From NCBI RefSeq assembly GCF_022376445.1, contig NW_025955287.1, positions 1-44,813 on the forward strand: a stretch of DNA of 44,813 nucleotides, read 5' to 3'. The first letter of the stretch is position 1. The number at the start of each line of letters is the position of its first letter. The notes below the pieces were generated by a model. That model saw only the letters and a list, made by a program, of their open reading frames with translations. It was not told the DNA's origin and ran no database searches. The position numbers were made by a program, and so were the translations under genes. The stretch is from Fomitopsis serialis. Taxonomy: Eukaryota > Basidiomycota > Agaricomycetes > Polyporales > Fomitopsidaceae. This document shows positions 1 to 10,370 of this stretch, in pieces.

Positions 1-443
1 TGGGAGGCGGCTGGCCTGACGACCCAGGACATGAAAGCATTCGTGTGGGAGCTCGGCAAACTCGGTTTCTGCTGGCAGTTCATTACGGTAAGCCGCCGTC
101 TGTTCCATAGAGATACCCACGGATGCTGATGACGGTATTAGCTCGCGGGTCTGCACTCGAACGCGTACATCAATGACCTCTTCGCCAAAGCATTCTCGCA
201 GGAGGGTATGAAGGCCTACGTCGAGCTCATTCAGCGACGTGAACGTGAGATCGGCTGCGATGTCCTGACTCACCAAAAGGTATGCCTACCCACAAACGAC
301 GTGTATCCTCAGCTGAATCTTGGTTGCAGTGGAGCGGCGCGGACTACATGGACAACCTCATGAAGACAGTGACGGGCGGTGTCTCGTCTACGGCGGCCAT
401 GGGCAAGGGTGTCACAGAATCGCAGTTCGGTGCCAAGCTCTAG
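1..443 (+). CDS. 3' end of an unrecognised multi-exon gene
   Basis: The window opens inside a coding exon. Three exons join in frame: 1-87, 142-279 and 330-443, ending in TAG. The introns are 54 and 50 bases (GTAAGC...TTAG and GTATGC...GCAG), and all junctions are phase 0. The visible 113 residues are largely helical, with stretches such as [14 protein letters not shown] and [13 protein letters not shown], followed by a Gly/Ser/Ala-rich C-terminus ending FGAKL. I do not recognise the family, and the N-terminal part lies outside the window. The model rests on codon phase and consistent splice sites rather than on homology. Confidence 0.55.
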
Positions 444-963
444 TGTCGGTTGGCCTGGCCGAGATCAGGAATGTTTGGATATCTCAACCAGCATACTTGT
501 CAATGCGTACCTGTACTTTTGGTGTAAAATTCTATCAGCATATCTCCACATCAATTGGAACCAAGGCTAGTCTTAGCACATAGCAGACGAATCGGACGAC
601 GAGGTAATCCATCCGGCGCCGCCATAGCATGGCATATTGGAGTTAAGCTTACTGTCTTGTTCTTGTTGTGATTTGCTACATGTCGCTGCAATCGTTGGCG
701 TTATCTTTGTGTTAGAAAGTATGACAACTATTGGATGTAGTTGAGCATCTACACCGATTGGGAGATGCAAAACAGTGAAGTTCATGATCAGTGCCGGTCC
801 GGAGAGGGATTAAGGTTACCTTCCAGAAAAGGCAAGCCTCCTTGACCCAGTCTCGCAGCCACCGTGACATTGTCAGTGGCGGTCGCTACAGGCAATCCTC
901 GACGATCACTCACTTACACTCCGTGCCGAGGAAACACAGCATCTGACTCATAGAATCTCAACA
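444..963. other. intergenic, no gene seen
   Basis: This 520-base stretch lies between two plus-strand genes. It should hold the 3' UTR of the first and the promoter and leader of the capping-protein gene. Only short shadow frames are present, and I see no repeat or RNA gene. Confidence 0.6.
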
Positions 964-2251
964 ATGGACGCGACGGAACGCCTGCAAGCCGCGTCAAAGT
1001 TCCTTCTGCAAGCACCTCCTGGTGAAATCAACGATGTCCTGAATGGCGAGCCGACCTCTTTCCTCGATTGCAACGCGCGACGCGAAGACCTGACGCGTTA
1101 TTACCAACAGATGTTCGGAACATCATATCGGATGATGACTCTCTCCAAGAGGGTGTGCTGCCAGCGTTGCGAGAATACAACCTCGCGCAATTCATGACTG
1201 CGGATGTTCCGGGGCACAACCACCAGGTGAGTCTCGTTGAGTGGATATGCCTGAGCGGCTTGGGCTTATACGTTCTTCTCTCACAAGTCAATAGTAAGCG
1301 AGGCTGCGCGTGTCTCAAATTTGAACGGGGAGGGCGAGGGCGAGCAGCTCGATAGATTTTGGGATCCGCGGTCGAGAACGAGCTTCCGTTTCGATCATCT
1401 TAGTCTGGTGAGTGCGTGTTCGCAACCTGTATCAGTACACACGACGAGAGCGACGTGTCTGTTGTGTAGGAAGCATCCGATCCAGAACACGTAGAGCCGG
1501 ATCCTGAATCTGAGCCCTTCCGGTAGGCCGTTTCTGCACACTTGGTATCTTCGCTCACTCCGTGCTTGCAGGGCAGCTCTGGAAACAGCATCCATCGCGT
1601 ACCTTTCCGCACACTTCCATGGCGGTGTCACCTCCATCTTCCCAACACCCGGCGCCGCGACGCGTTTCTACGTCCAGATCGTCGCGAACAAGTACAACCC
1701 GTCGAACTTCTGGTATGATCATCCCGCATCCATCCAGCGTACGAATTCTGAGCCCTCTGCGTAGGTCGGGCAGATGGAGATCTGAATACGTCGTCGACCT
1801 GGTGTCGAAACAGCTGAAAGGGCGCATGCTCGTGAACGTCCACTACTACGAGCAGGGCAACGTGAGTGGCGTCAACTACAATCACTGTCAGCTAAAATCA
1901 ATGCCCGCCCCAGGTCCAACTATCTACCGCGCATTCCATTGACCTTGCCCTTCCGCCCGCGATCACATCATCCTCAGCTACGCCGTCAGCCAACAAGATT
2001 CTCGCGCTCATCGAAGCCGAGGAGGGCAAGTACCAAGCCTCGCTAAACGACGCGTACGCGGATATGGGTGAGAAGACGTTCAAGGGTCTTCGACGAGCCT
2101 TGCCCATGACCCGCTCCAAGCTGGACTGGGATAGGGTGCGTAGATCGGTTACGCACATTTCGGAATGAATCTAATGCTCGGTTTACAGGTGCTGGGCTAC
2201 AAACTTGGCGCGGAGCTCTCGTCGAACAGGGGCGCGTTTGGTACATCATAA
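964..2251 (+). CDS. CAP1: F-actin-capping protein subunit alpha
   Basis: This is the alpha subunit of the heterodimeric capping protein, which binds actin filament barbed ends and blocks growth there. Eight exons join in frame: 964-1045, 1111-1226, 1288-1407, 1470-1522, 1572-1712, 1765-1861, 1914-2135 and 2189-2251. They give about 297 residues, close to the family's usual 270-290. Recognised family segments are the N-terminal LLQAPPGEINDVLND, then NPSNFWSGRWRSE, the signature VHYYEQGNVQL, and EEGKYQASLNDAY before the basic C-terminal LRRALPMTRSKLDW. The C-terminal tail (actin-binding tentacle) is present. Intron 1 must start with GC rather than GT (GC at 1046-1047, AG at 1109-1110) to keep the conserved NDVRN reading. 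The start ATG follows an in-frame leader with no better upstream ATG. The partner beta subunit is not in the window. Confidence 0.95.
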
Positions 2252-2854
2252 CAGCCGTTATAAGATGATACAATGTAGGGTGTAGGGTGTAGATCGAAGA
2301 ATCTCGCAATGTAATTCTGACCTTGTCGAATTGTCCCGTTCTGCATTGTGTTACGACTGAGTACTGAGCATTCAAATATGCCCGAGCACGCTTTCATCAA
2401 TATGTCCATAGCATTCTCGCCATAGCTCTAGACCATCGCAATGCGCGTACGTAGTCTACTTCAGTGCCCTAACTGATTGCAACCAACAACTTCCTGCCAT
2501 ACACTAGCGACACCCTCCTCTTCACACCCCACTTGCATGCCGTTGTCGCGCAATATGAAGTACGCTCGATGAGGCGTCTGCACGACGGCAAGCGCGGGGT
2601 GCAACGGCTTCCCCCCTGTGGACGTGAAGTGGATGCTTTCGATATGATGGTGTCTGGGGAAGCAAGGCGCAATGAGCCTACGTATATGGGCGACGAGTCC
2701 ATCATCCAGACTACTCACTCTGGCAGGTACATGTTGACTTGGCCGGCCTTGGGGCGCACGCTGGCTGCGTGGCTGCGGGACGAGAGTCCATCGAAATCTT
2801 GTGCCATCTCCGATGCAGACATCCATTGTCCACTGACACTGTAAAAAGAGTTGT
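2252..2854. other. convergent intergenic region, no gene seen
   Basis: This is the space between the 3' ends of two converging genes. Some minus-strand frames are open here, but they overlap the end of the next gene out of frame and show no family features. A short GTAGGGT/GTAGGGTG tandem is seen near 2275-2291, immediately after the capping-protein stop. Confidence 0.5.
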
Positions 2855-5184
2855 TCAGGAATATGGATGAGGAATACAAGAAGAGATCCTTGACCTGTTC
2901 GCGACGACACACGCAAGGACGTATCGCTCTGCAACGATTCGCTTGGCCCGACCTAGCTCTCCTTCGCCTTGTATTCTCTTCAGCCACAGGCGACTAATCC
3001 CACGCTCGTATTCTTCGTGATTCGCCCATTTCAGCTGATCCAGTAGCCTCAACGTGGTAGACTCCTTGCTTGAACGCAGATGCCGATCTACGTACTTTGA
3101 CCAATCCGCACGCACGGGCATATCAGGTTGGGTGGCTGGATCACGCTGTCCTGGAGAATGGGCTACTGCCGGACGCCCAACCGGTTCGTAGGTCGCCTCT
3201 AGAACGTAGAACGTTTCCCTTTGTTGACTGGAGCCAATCCCGTGTTCCACGGTGATACTCCAGATCTCGTTCGGGATAACGGGTTGGGCGTCGACCACGA
3301 CAGCTTGCAGCCAGGAAATTGATTTCGAGTCGTCGGCGCCGCATCCGATAGACAGAGCAAACCAGAGCCTAGACAGTACGAACCTAGATGACGGTCTGCG
3401 TTGAGTCTTTGTATAGATACAACCTGACGAACGTACTTTAGCGCAACGCTGATTTGCTTGTCATCGTCTGGGCTTGACCAGAGGTGACTAGCGACCGGGT
3501 CAGGTAAACCTCGAGACCTAATGAACTTGGCAAGGAACGACGCTTCGTGTATGCGCCGTCGCTGCAGAGCTTCTGCCTCGCGGATGCGAAGATATGGCCA
3601 TGTGTTCGTCATGGCCTGCGAGTACTGCGAGATGTCTTGAGAAAGTCTGCGGCCATCATGACGCTGATTGAGGATATGGAAGGCGGAAAGGTACACTGCG
3701 AGGCAAGCAGGTGACATCGACTCAGCTTTGCGCTTAACAGAGGTGGTCAACGAAGTATGTATACCTGCGTAACGGAACATGCGCGAGACTAGGACACATT
3801 GTCTTCTTTCTGCAGCTGCCAATCCACTCAGTATGACAGCCCAGTGTTGTACGCGCTTGCGCTGTGCCAACGAGGGCGGGAGAGTAATGGACGTGAGTTC
3901 TGGGACGGGCGCCGGTGGCGGGAAGTCTAGATGGTACAGAGCGGGAGGTCCTCGGCGTTCTTGTATGTCATTGGTGGTTCGCGAAGGAAGCGTACGTGTC
4001 ACTTTGGCAGGTGCTGCTTGTGGGCGTTTGGTGACCACTAGCTTCTGGAACCGTTTGCCAGTGATCTTTGGAATCGATGGAAGTATAGCCTTCGCAGTGG
4101 TTGATATTTGCGCTTGTAGGCGCGGGACAGTGTCAATAGTCGCGAGCATGTTCGTAATAGTGGCAGCGCTGGGAACCGCAGAGGCAGAAGGATTGAGCGA
4201 TGACAAGGGTGGTCTAGGCACAGAAGGCTTCGCCAAAGATACGCGCGGGACATCCAGACCAGAAGCAACAGGCTCAGATTGAGAGACCACAGAGGTTGGA
4301 GCCAGAGATGATAGCGCTACGGGTTCTTTGGGTGTTTGTGATGCCAAGGCAGCTTGCGTGTGTTCCACGGCTTCCCCTTGGACTTTGCGCTTCTTCGACG
4401 CACCACTAGCAGAAGAGCATGTCGCCCGTTTCTCGGGCCTTGGTACGGCTTTTTTCCGAAGGGTAGCGGCATTCGCGCCTTGACTAGAATTAGGTTCATC
4501 AGGGCGGGACACCGCTTCGTTGATGTTGCCAGACAGCGACACAGAAAGGGTATACTGATCGTCGACATGAGCTCTTCGATGTTTGGATGCGTGGACAGGT
4601 GCATTCGTGCTGGTGTCGGCAACTAGTAAAACAAATTAATCAGCAATCATGTTTAGAGCGGCATCAAGAATTGGGGAGGCTGTACACGCGCTGCAGCAGA
4701 TCAGTTGGAGTCCCTCCGGAGGGCTTCCTGCTTCCCGTGTTTAATAGAAGTGATTGAACATGAGTTAACTTAGGCAGGTATCCTGCTCGGATTAAAGCAG
4801 GCCAAAAAGCAGGAGCAGAGGGGACGCGTGTATGCGCCACAACATGATATGGCTTACCTTTTGAGTGGGATTTTCAGCAAGAGTTTGGACTGTATGCGCA
4901 GAGTCCGCGTTCGTGATTGGCGTCGGAATTAGTACCAGTGTCGAAGGAGTGTCGGTGACAGCACCGCAATCATCGCCTATGTTCTTCCCGGATACTTGGG
5001 ATCCGTCTCCACTGGTTGCAAGCTTTGAATTGGCACGGGTCCGGAATGCAGATATCTTCTCAATGAGGGCTGCTTTGCCGAGCTTGGAGTACCCGGTGAT
5101 CTTATGTTCTTTGCATAGAGCCTTGAGCTGGGAAACAGTTTGTTTCTGCAAGGATGCCAAGTCAGGGATAATCTCGGTCGACAT
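2855..5184 (-). CDS. SAP-domain protein, function unknown
   Basis: Minus-strand gene in three exons: 5184-4858, 4554-3437 and 3368-2855, about 652 residues. Residues roughly 10-48 form a SAP-like helix-turn-helix (VSQLKALCKEHKITGYSK then LGKAALIEKIS), a fold that usually binds AT-rich DNA or RNA. A long Ser/Pro/Lys-rich low-complexity linker follows, with a likely nuclear signal (SKKRKVQ). The C-terminal half (about residues 320-640) is denser and helical, with segments like RKRVQHWAVILSGLAAAERR and RLLDQLKWANHEEYERG. It looks like a basidiomycete-specific domain whose name I cannot give. The intron at 3436-3369 has a strong donor (GTACGT) and a CTCAAC branch site. The 303-base first intron is less certain. 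ATG at 5184 was chosen because the SAP helix begins soon after; an in-frame ATG at 5277 would add a poorly structured stretch. Confidence 0.7.
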
Positions 5185-5395
5185 GAGTAGATCGTGGTCA
5201 GAATGTCGATAATGGCGGTAACTAGGTGTCCTGGTCCTGGCTGGAAGACGCGTCTGGGGCTCCAATAAATAATGCACGTGATGCCAACAGCCACAGACGC
5301 GTCGCCACCGAGCGCGCCTGTGACTGGCCCCTGCACATCCCCATTCTTACCTAACCTCTGGGTTGCTTCTTGGACTGGCCGCTTTAGTGAAGGGC

Positions 5396-6651
5396 ATGGT
5401 CGTGATGGATTCAACGAATGGAGAACAAGACATCATGCGGATATGGTCCCTCCTCACGGAGGTCTCTGAACAGCTTACCCAGAACCGCTCAGTGTCTATC
5501 TCTATTCATAACCTCACGAGTGGTGTGAAGGTGCGCATGCTTGTCAAGTGTGCAACATGCTCCTGCTGACCATGATGACTTAGAGTCAATCTGTCCACTC
5601 GCAGACGGGCTTTGTTCTGAGACGGTAAGCTAATCCTCTGTATTCGTCATTTCCTATCCTCACGCATTGCTAGATTCAACTTAGACCAGCCAAAAGGTTG
5701 CCATTCCCCCTCATAGCCTTGGTCAGGTTTTCTGAACTTTCAAGCAGAAGTCTACGAGGCAGAGCTCGAGCGCATGAACACTGCGATGACCGCAGATAAC
5801 CAGACATTACAGAACGACAACAGGCAGCTGAACGCCCTAATACGGGAGTATGAACAAACTTTGGAGAATGTCATGAGTCAATTCCGTGCCCGCGCAGTGA
5901 GTGTTCACCCGCATTCGGTCTGATCGCCTCCTCAACTCCCGCCGTCTAGTACGAAGTGCAGCAGCGTGAGCTTGCACTTCTACGCGAATACGAGAGTGCG
6001 ATCGTACAACGCGAAACGGAAGCCCTCGACGCCGCCCTATCGGCGAACAACTCACGCTCCGAGAGCCTAGCACGGCTTGGCCGGCTGCTGCGTGCCCTCA
6101 TGAAAAAATTCAACGGCGAAGACGTCTCTTCATGCGAGGCCGCAATGGCAGTAGATGCACCATCTGGGCCGGTTGCGTCGACATCTCATATACCTCCACC
6201 CCCTTCCTTGGGACCTCAACCGGGCGAAGGCCCGACTGATGACGGTGTCGAACCGACGAAGGAGGGCTCTCCGGGAGGCAGCGAATCCGAACTCTTGGAG
6301 GTTGAGGACGATGACGACCCCGAGAAACTGCACAGGAGGATCATCGCCACAGAGTGGGCTCTCGAACGCGAGAGTGAGCTCGCGCGCCTGGAACGGGAGA
6401 ACGAGGAGCTGCGGATACTCCTGCGAGGCGTCCTGAACGCTGAGACAGTTCCTATGCCCGCCGCGCCATTAGCGCGGAGGCCAGGCCAGGAGTTGGCTGA
6501 GATAAATGAGGATGGTAGAGCGTCACCAGCGCTGTCGGTTGCTTCTTCGACGGCAACAGTGAGACCTGGTGGGAGGAAGCTGGGCGGCCCGCCGGGGACT
6601 GTGGGTCCGTTCGGCTCGTATAAGATGAGGACGCAGTTGAACGGCCAATGA
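5396..6651 (+). CDS. coiled-coil protein, SIKE/FGFR1OP2-like (STRIPAK accessory subunit)
   Basis: Five exons join in frame: 5396-5530, 5584-5624, 5674-5696, 5748-5896 and 5950-6651, about 349 residues. Exon 3 is a 23-base micro-exon. The N-terminus (IMRIWSLLTEVSEQL) and the coiled coil at about residues 80-145, with QNDNRQLNALIREYEQTLEN and VMSQFRARAYEVQ, resemble the SIKE/FGFR1OP2 family. In animals and in Sordaria (SCI1) such proteins are small coiled-coil members of the STRIPAK phosphatase-kinase complex. The fungal protein is longer than the animal ones: an acidic Pro/Ser-rich linker and a second coiled coil (ESELARLERENEELRILLRG) are added before a Gly-rich end. The start is uncertain; ATG at 5405 is an alternative 9 bases downstream. 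Assignment is by pattern of the central coil only. Confidence 0.75.
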
Positions 6652-7165
6652 ATGGCCGAGGTGTGTGTTCATTATTGCAGTCCCAAATTAACGAGACTAA
6701 TGGGTTGAGATGCCTCCGCAGATACGTAGCTTACGGTGAACGTATGGGAGTCATACGTATAATTGGATATGAGGATCATTGCTAGGAAGTTTCTGAAGCA
6801 GCTTGTACTAGTACCAAACGTCCCACCAATCGATGTATCTCACGCAGAGAACTGGTTGTGTTATGATTGGTGTTCTTGACGCTTCTAATTAGCAGCCTGC
6901 TGCCCACTTGAATTGTGGGTCCGGTCGCTGACGCGGCAGCGCTCGACGGCTAGGCGTCTATCCACCTCTCTTGCTTTCGACCTTCATCTTGAACTAGTCT
7001 CGGTGAGTCAAAGCTTCAATGCTGAGAATTGACTGAAGATGTATGTTATGGCATGATACGATAGGTTGATGCGGGCTTGACTGCACATGCAGATCGATAG
7101 CGCCGCAAAGCTCAGCCAAGCCAAGTGCGAAAGCCGAGATCGCGGACGGCCGCAGTACCACCCAC
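6652..7165. other. intergenic, no gene seen
   Basis: About 510 bases between two plus-strand genes. A GTGAGT at 7001 could be the donor of a 5'-UTR intron of the next gene, but the acceptor is not clear. No repeat or RNA gene was recognised. Confidence 0.5.
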
Positions 7166-7865
7166 ATGATGATAGGAAGTACAACTCCAGGCGCAGATCA
7201 CAGCTTTCAATTGTACGACCTCCGGGTCGAAGTGATTTGCCCACCAGGAAAGCGCATCATGTGCGGAGCCAAAGCCGATGATTACTTTACAATGGAAGGC
7301 GAGATGCTCAGGCTCCCGCCTGGACAAGGCTTCTCCATATACTCACTAGGTAGGTCAGCCGATGTTTTCGATATCCGTACATTTTTATGCCGACATGATG
7401 TTCTCATCAATGATTGTACAAGGCGCCGTGCTCCCTCTACTTGCGGCCAAGCAACGCGTTTCGTCTCCTTACGATTGGATGTCCTCCGACAGCGACGTCG
7501 CCTGTCCGGATCCGAACTGCCCAAGCAAATTGCGGATAACACGGACGGGCCTACGGACATTCAGAAGGGGCGACACAACAGTCACCCCTCTACCTGATAC
7601 TGCTGCACCGAGTCCGAATGTCAGGGAACTCTCGCAGAGTCTTTCTGTGTCCGACGAAGTATCCATCATGACGGTGGAACCGGACACTCCACGGGCAGAT
7701 CCGGCGTCACCATTGTTCACTGATGTTGATGCGGAAGAAGTAAAACCGGTAGAAGAAACATCGGCAGAGGAGATCGGCGTTACTCAGGCAGAGGACCTCC
7801 ACGACCTCCGAGGGGAAGCAGATTGTAATTCTTTGCTCGACTACCTTAGAGCTGACTGGGGGTGA
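7166..7865 (+). CDS. TIGR04076-like small protein with acidic tail
   Basis: Two exons, 7166-7349 and 7423-7865, about 208 residues, split by a 73-base intron (GTAGGT...CAAG) at a Gly codon. Residues about 12-110 match the layout of the TIGR04076 family, common in basidiomycetes and bacteria: an opening beta strand (YDLRVEVICPPGKR), GEMLRLPPGQGF, then the core FSIYSLGAVLPLLAAKQR, then a Cys motif (DVACPDPNCPSKLRITR). The family has no agreed biochemical role. The last roughly 90 residues are acidic and Ser/Pro-rich (DVDAEEVKPVEETSAEE) and look disordered, and they are not part of the usual domain. The start ATG is the first in frame with the domain, although an untranslated upstream exon is possible. 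Confidence 0.75.
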
Positions 7866-8081
7866 TGGAGGTGGCATGCCACGGATATCCTGTACCGTGC
7901 CCCGATGCCGCACGTCTTTACCCACTCATGCTACATAATCCCCTATACCTCATGCGGGAGCATCCAGGAATCCCGAATTGAATCGTCTTGCAGGGTTCTG
8001 ACCACGGCCACGTCGCCTTTTCTTAGTCCTCATTGATCGCTCTCTACGTATTGCTACGGTCGTGATCATCACAATCTATCC

Positions 8082-9967
8082 TCACGCGTCCAGGTCACCC
8101 TGAATCGTAATCCCCTCTTCGTTCGCCCACTCGAGTCCGCTCTCGCATCCCTTCCAACTCCCCACGTTGAACCTATGGTTTACGCCCTTCAGGGCCGGCA
8201 CGCATGCGACACTCCCACATCCCCCGGTCCCTGACATCGGAATCAAGTAGATGACCTCCTTGACACGCGAATGCAGCAGTGCCATGCTGCACATAATACA
8301 TGGCTCGTGCGTCGTGAACAGCGTGAGAGAAGTGAGCAGGTAGTGGGCGCCGTTCCGAGGCGCCTGCGCTTCCTCAATCGCGGGTGTCGAGGAACGGGTT
8401 GCGTTGGGGAGAAGAATGGATGCAGAGGACTCCGATGGGGTGAGAGAAGACGTAGGGGCTATCGGAGTGGAGGACGAGGCGCGATAGTCAGCGATGGCGC
8501 GGATGGTATTGAGGACAGCGTGACGGAGGGGATGGTTGGTAGAAGTCCTGGTATCATGGCCCAGGAAAGGAGCGAATGTCTGTGCCGCGTACGCAGTTTC
8601 CTCTTCGTATGGAATCGGTACATATGCTGCGATCGGTAGCTGAAAGTCCCGCGATAAGCGAAGAAGCCCCCTCCAGCCATTCTAGATCCGCGTACCTCAC
8701 CCTGCCGCCCTGCCTCCTGCGCTTCCTTCACGATTCGTTTCATGGCTTCACAAGCCCAGAGCACCCTACCTCGCGTCCATTCTTCGACTTCGCCTTTCCG
8801 CCTCGGCGCATATATGGTCGGCCAAAACGTGTTCTTATGCTTCAGCGAGACCTGCGTCAGGGCAACCGTGCAGGGTACTTCTACGGTGTACGGTTCCGAC
8901 AATCCGGGGATGTCGGGTAGCGTAGGGACTTGCGGGCACTCTGACGTGAGCGCGAGGAGGATGGTCAGTTTGCTGTCTTGCTTCCGGATCCTCTTCAGGT
9001 GCGACATCGTGGGAGTCTCGAGTCCGCTCTTCTTCAGCCAGCTATTTACGGATGAGAAACAGGCTGTTCTATGAAGGCCGAAGCAACGTACCTCAGCGTG
9101 GTCGCCGTATGCCGAGCATCTGGTACATCGGCAACCCATGCCGGCTCTGTATACAGGACATGAGTCGATAAGACGACGCTTCCCGGAAGCAACACTGACG
9201 CGTAATGACGGCACTGAGCTCATCTTCTTCGTCATCGCGCACTAGCTTGATACGTGTGAATGGCAGCTCGTCTTCCGCGATGACACTTTGCGGGTTGCCA
9301 TCAGCGTACTGCAGAATTTGTCTGTCCAGTGGTGATATTTCGGTTTGGTCATGCTCGATGCCGGCGAGTCCTCCCCACCCGTCATCAGGGTCTTCGGCCG
9401 GCGGTTCGGTCGGTGCTGCATCCACTGCATCGAACCACAGTTTGTGCCCGTAGAATATACAGAGTTCGTCGCCTTCTTGTATCCGACGAGTAGTCATGTA
9501 TCGTATGGATTCTGTTTCAGTGTCCAGTGTATACGATACGTTGGGCTGTTGCGAGTGATTGAAGAGTGATCCTGGAATTGGCAAGCGTCAATATGATCAG
9601 ACGTTCGAGGCCTTCAATCTTACACAGACCTAATCCAAGGGCTAGAGCCATGCGACCATCTCTCCACCTAAATGTGTAGTGGTCCAACAGGGTGTGGCGG
9701 CCATGCTCTTCGTACTCCGCTTTGGAGAAGAGGAGCACGGGACTGATCTCGACGACCGTGCGGGGCTCGAGGGTCCGAGCAGCTGAAGATACATATAGGC
9801 TCAGCACTGTCGGTTCAATTGCAATCAATCAAGGAGGTAATCCTACCGTACACGCCTCTGCCCTTTCCGGAAGAATGACCGATGCGAAGGCCACTGCTAT
9901 TGAGGTGCTCTGGAGCTCGAGAATGCACGGCAGTATCTTTGTTCCATTCTACACGACTCCCTGCCAT
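8082..9967 (-). CDS. tad3: SET domain fused to tRNA adenosine deaminase subunit Tad3 (ADAT3)
   Basis: Six exons join in frame on the minus strand: 9967-9847, 9782-9630, 9571-9200, 9146-9092, 9041-8696 and 8639-8082, about 534 residues. Residues about 24-135 are a SET domain: RGVYAARTLEPRTVVEISP, the NHSQQPN motif at 96-102 and DELCIFYG near 126-133. An acidic linker leads into Tad3. The Tad3 part has the N-terminal block ending SHLKRIRK, WPTIYAPRRK, then the deaminase fold with HAV at 389-391 (Tad3 has V where catalytic Tad2 has E) and the zinc motif PCIMC at 462-466. Tad3 is the non-catalytic partner of Tad2 in making inosine at tRNA position 34. The SET and Tad3 parts share exon 3 and join through a phase-1 intron (9199-9147), so this is one gene rather than neighbours. 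Whether the SET domain is an active methyltransferase cannot be told from sequence alone. Confidence 0.85.
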
Positions 9968-10370
9968 CCCTTGTGAGTTCAGCTTATATTCAGACAGCAC
10001 ACAGAGTGAGTTTTGCTTGAACAGCGTTGTGCAGTAGAGCAGGACATGGTAGATGCATACGAGTCAATCACGAAGTTGAAGTTTGGTGTGTGCGCCACTA
10101 ATCACGTCCACGATCCCGATCTGGCCAGATCTGATCGATTCAACACGAGGCTACTGTACGCTCGCCACAAGCGCTCGTGGCACACGCCGCCGGAGATACA
10201 GGCACCTTGGGACCATCGTCATCTGACTTGTGCCTACCCCACATTATAAATGCTTGAAACATAGTGCTTATTCGGAAGCATGCATTAATACAACAATGAG
10301 ATGAAAGCCGGATCGATGACCCTCGATTGCCATGGGAATTTAGTAGGCACCATGGCTTGGCACTGGCAAA
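9968..10370. other. intergenic between tail-to-head minus-strand genes
   Basis: This stretch should contain the promoter of the SET-Tad3 gene to its left and lies downstream of the PHD-finger gene to its right. No coding frame with family features and no repeat was seen. Confidence 0.5.

Noticed and set aside
2461..2934. Minus-strand frame of 157 codons downstream of the SAP gene
   Set aside because: It overlaps the SAP gene end out of frame, shows no domain, and no splice link could be justified.
5185..5277. Longer start at 5277 for the SAP protein
   Set aside because: The added residues (MHYLLEPQTRLPARTRTPSY) are unlike the family start, while ATG 5184 gives a compact N-terminus leading straight into the SAP helix.
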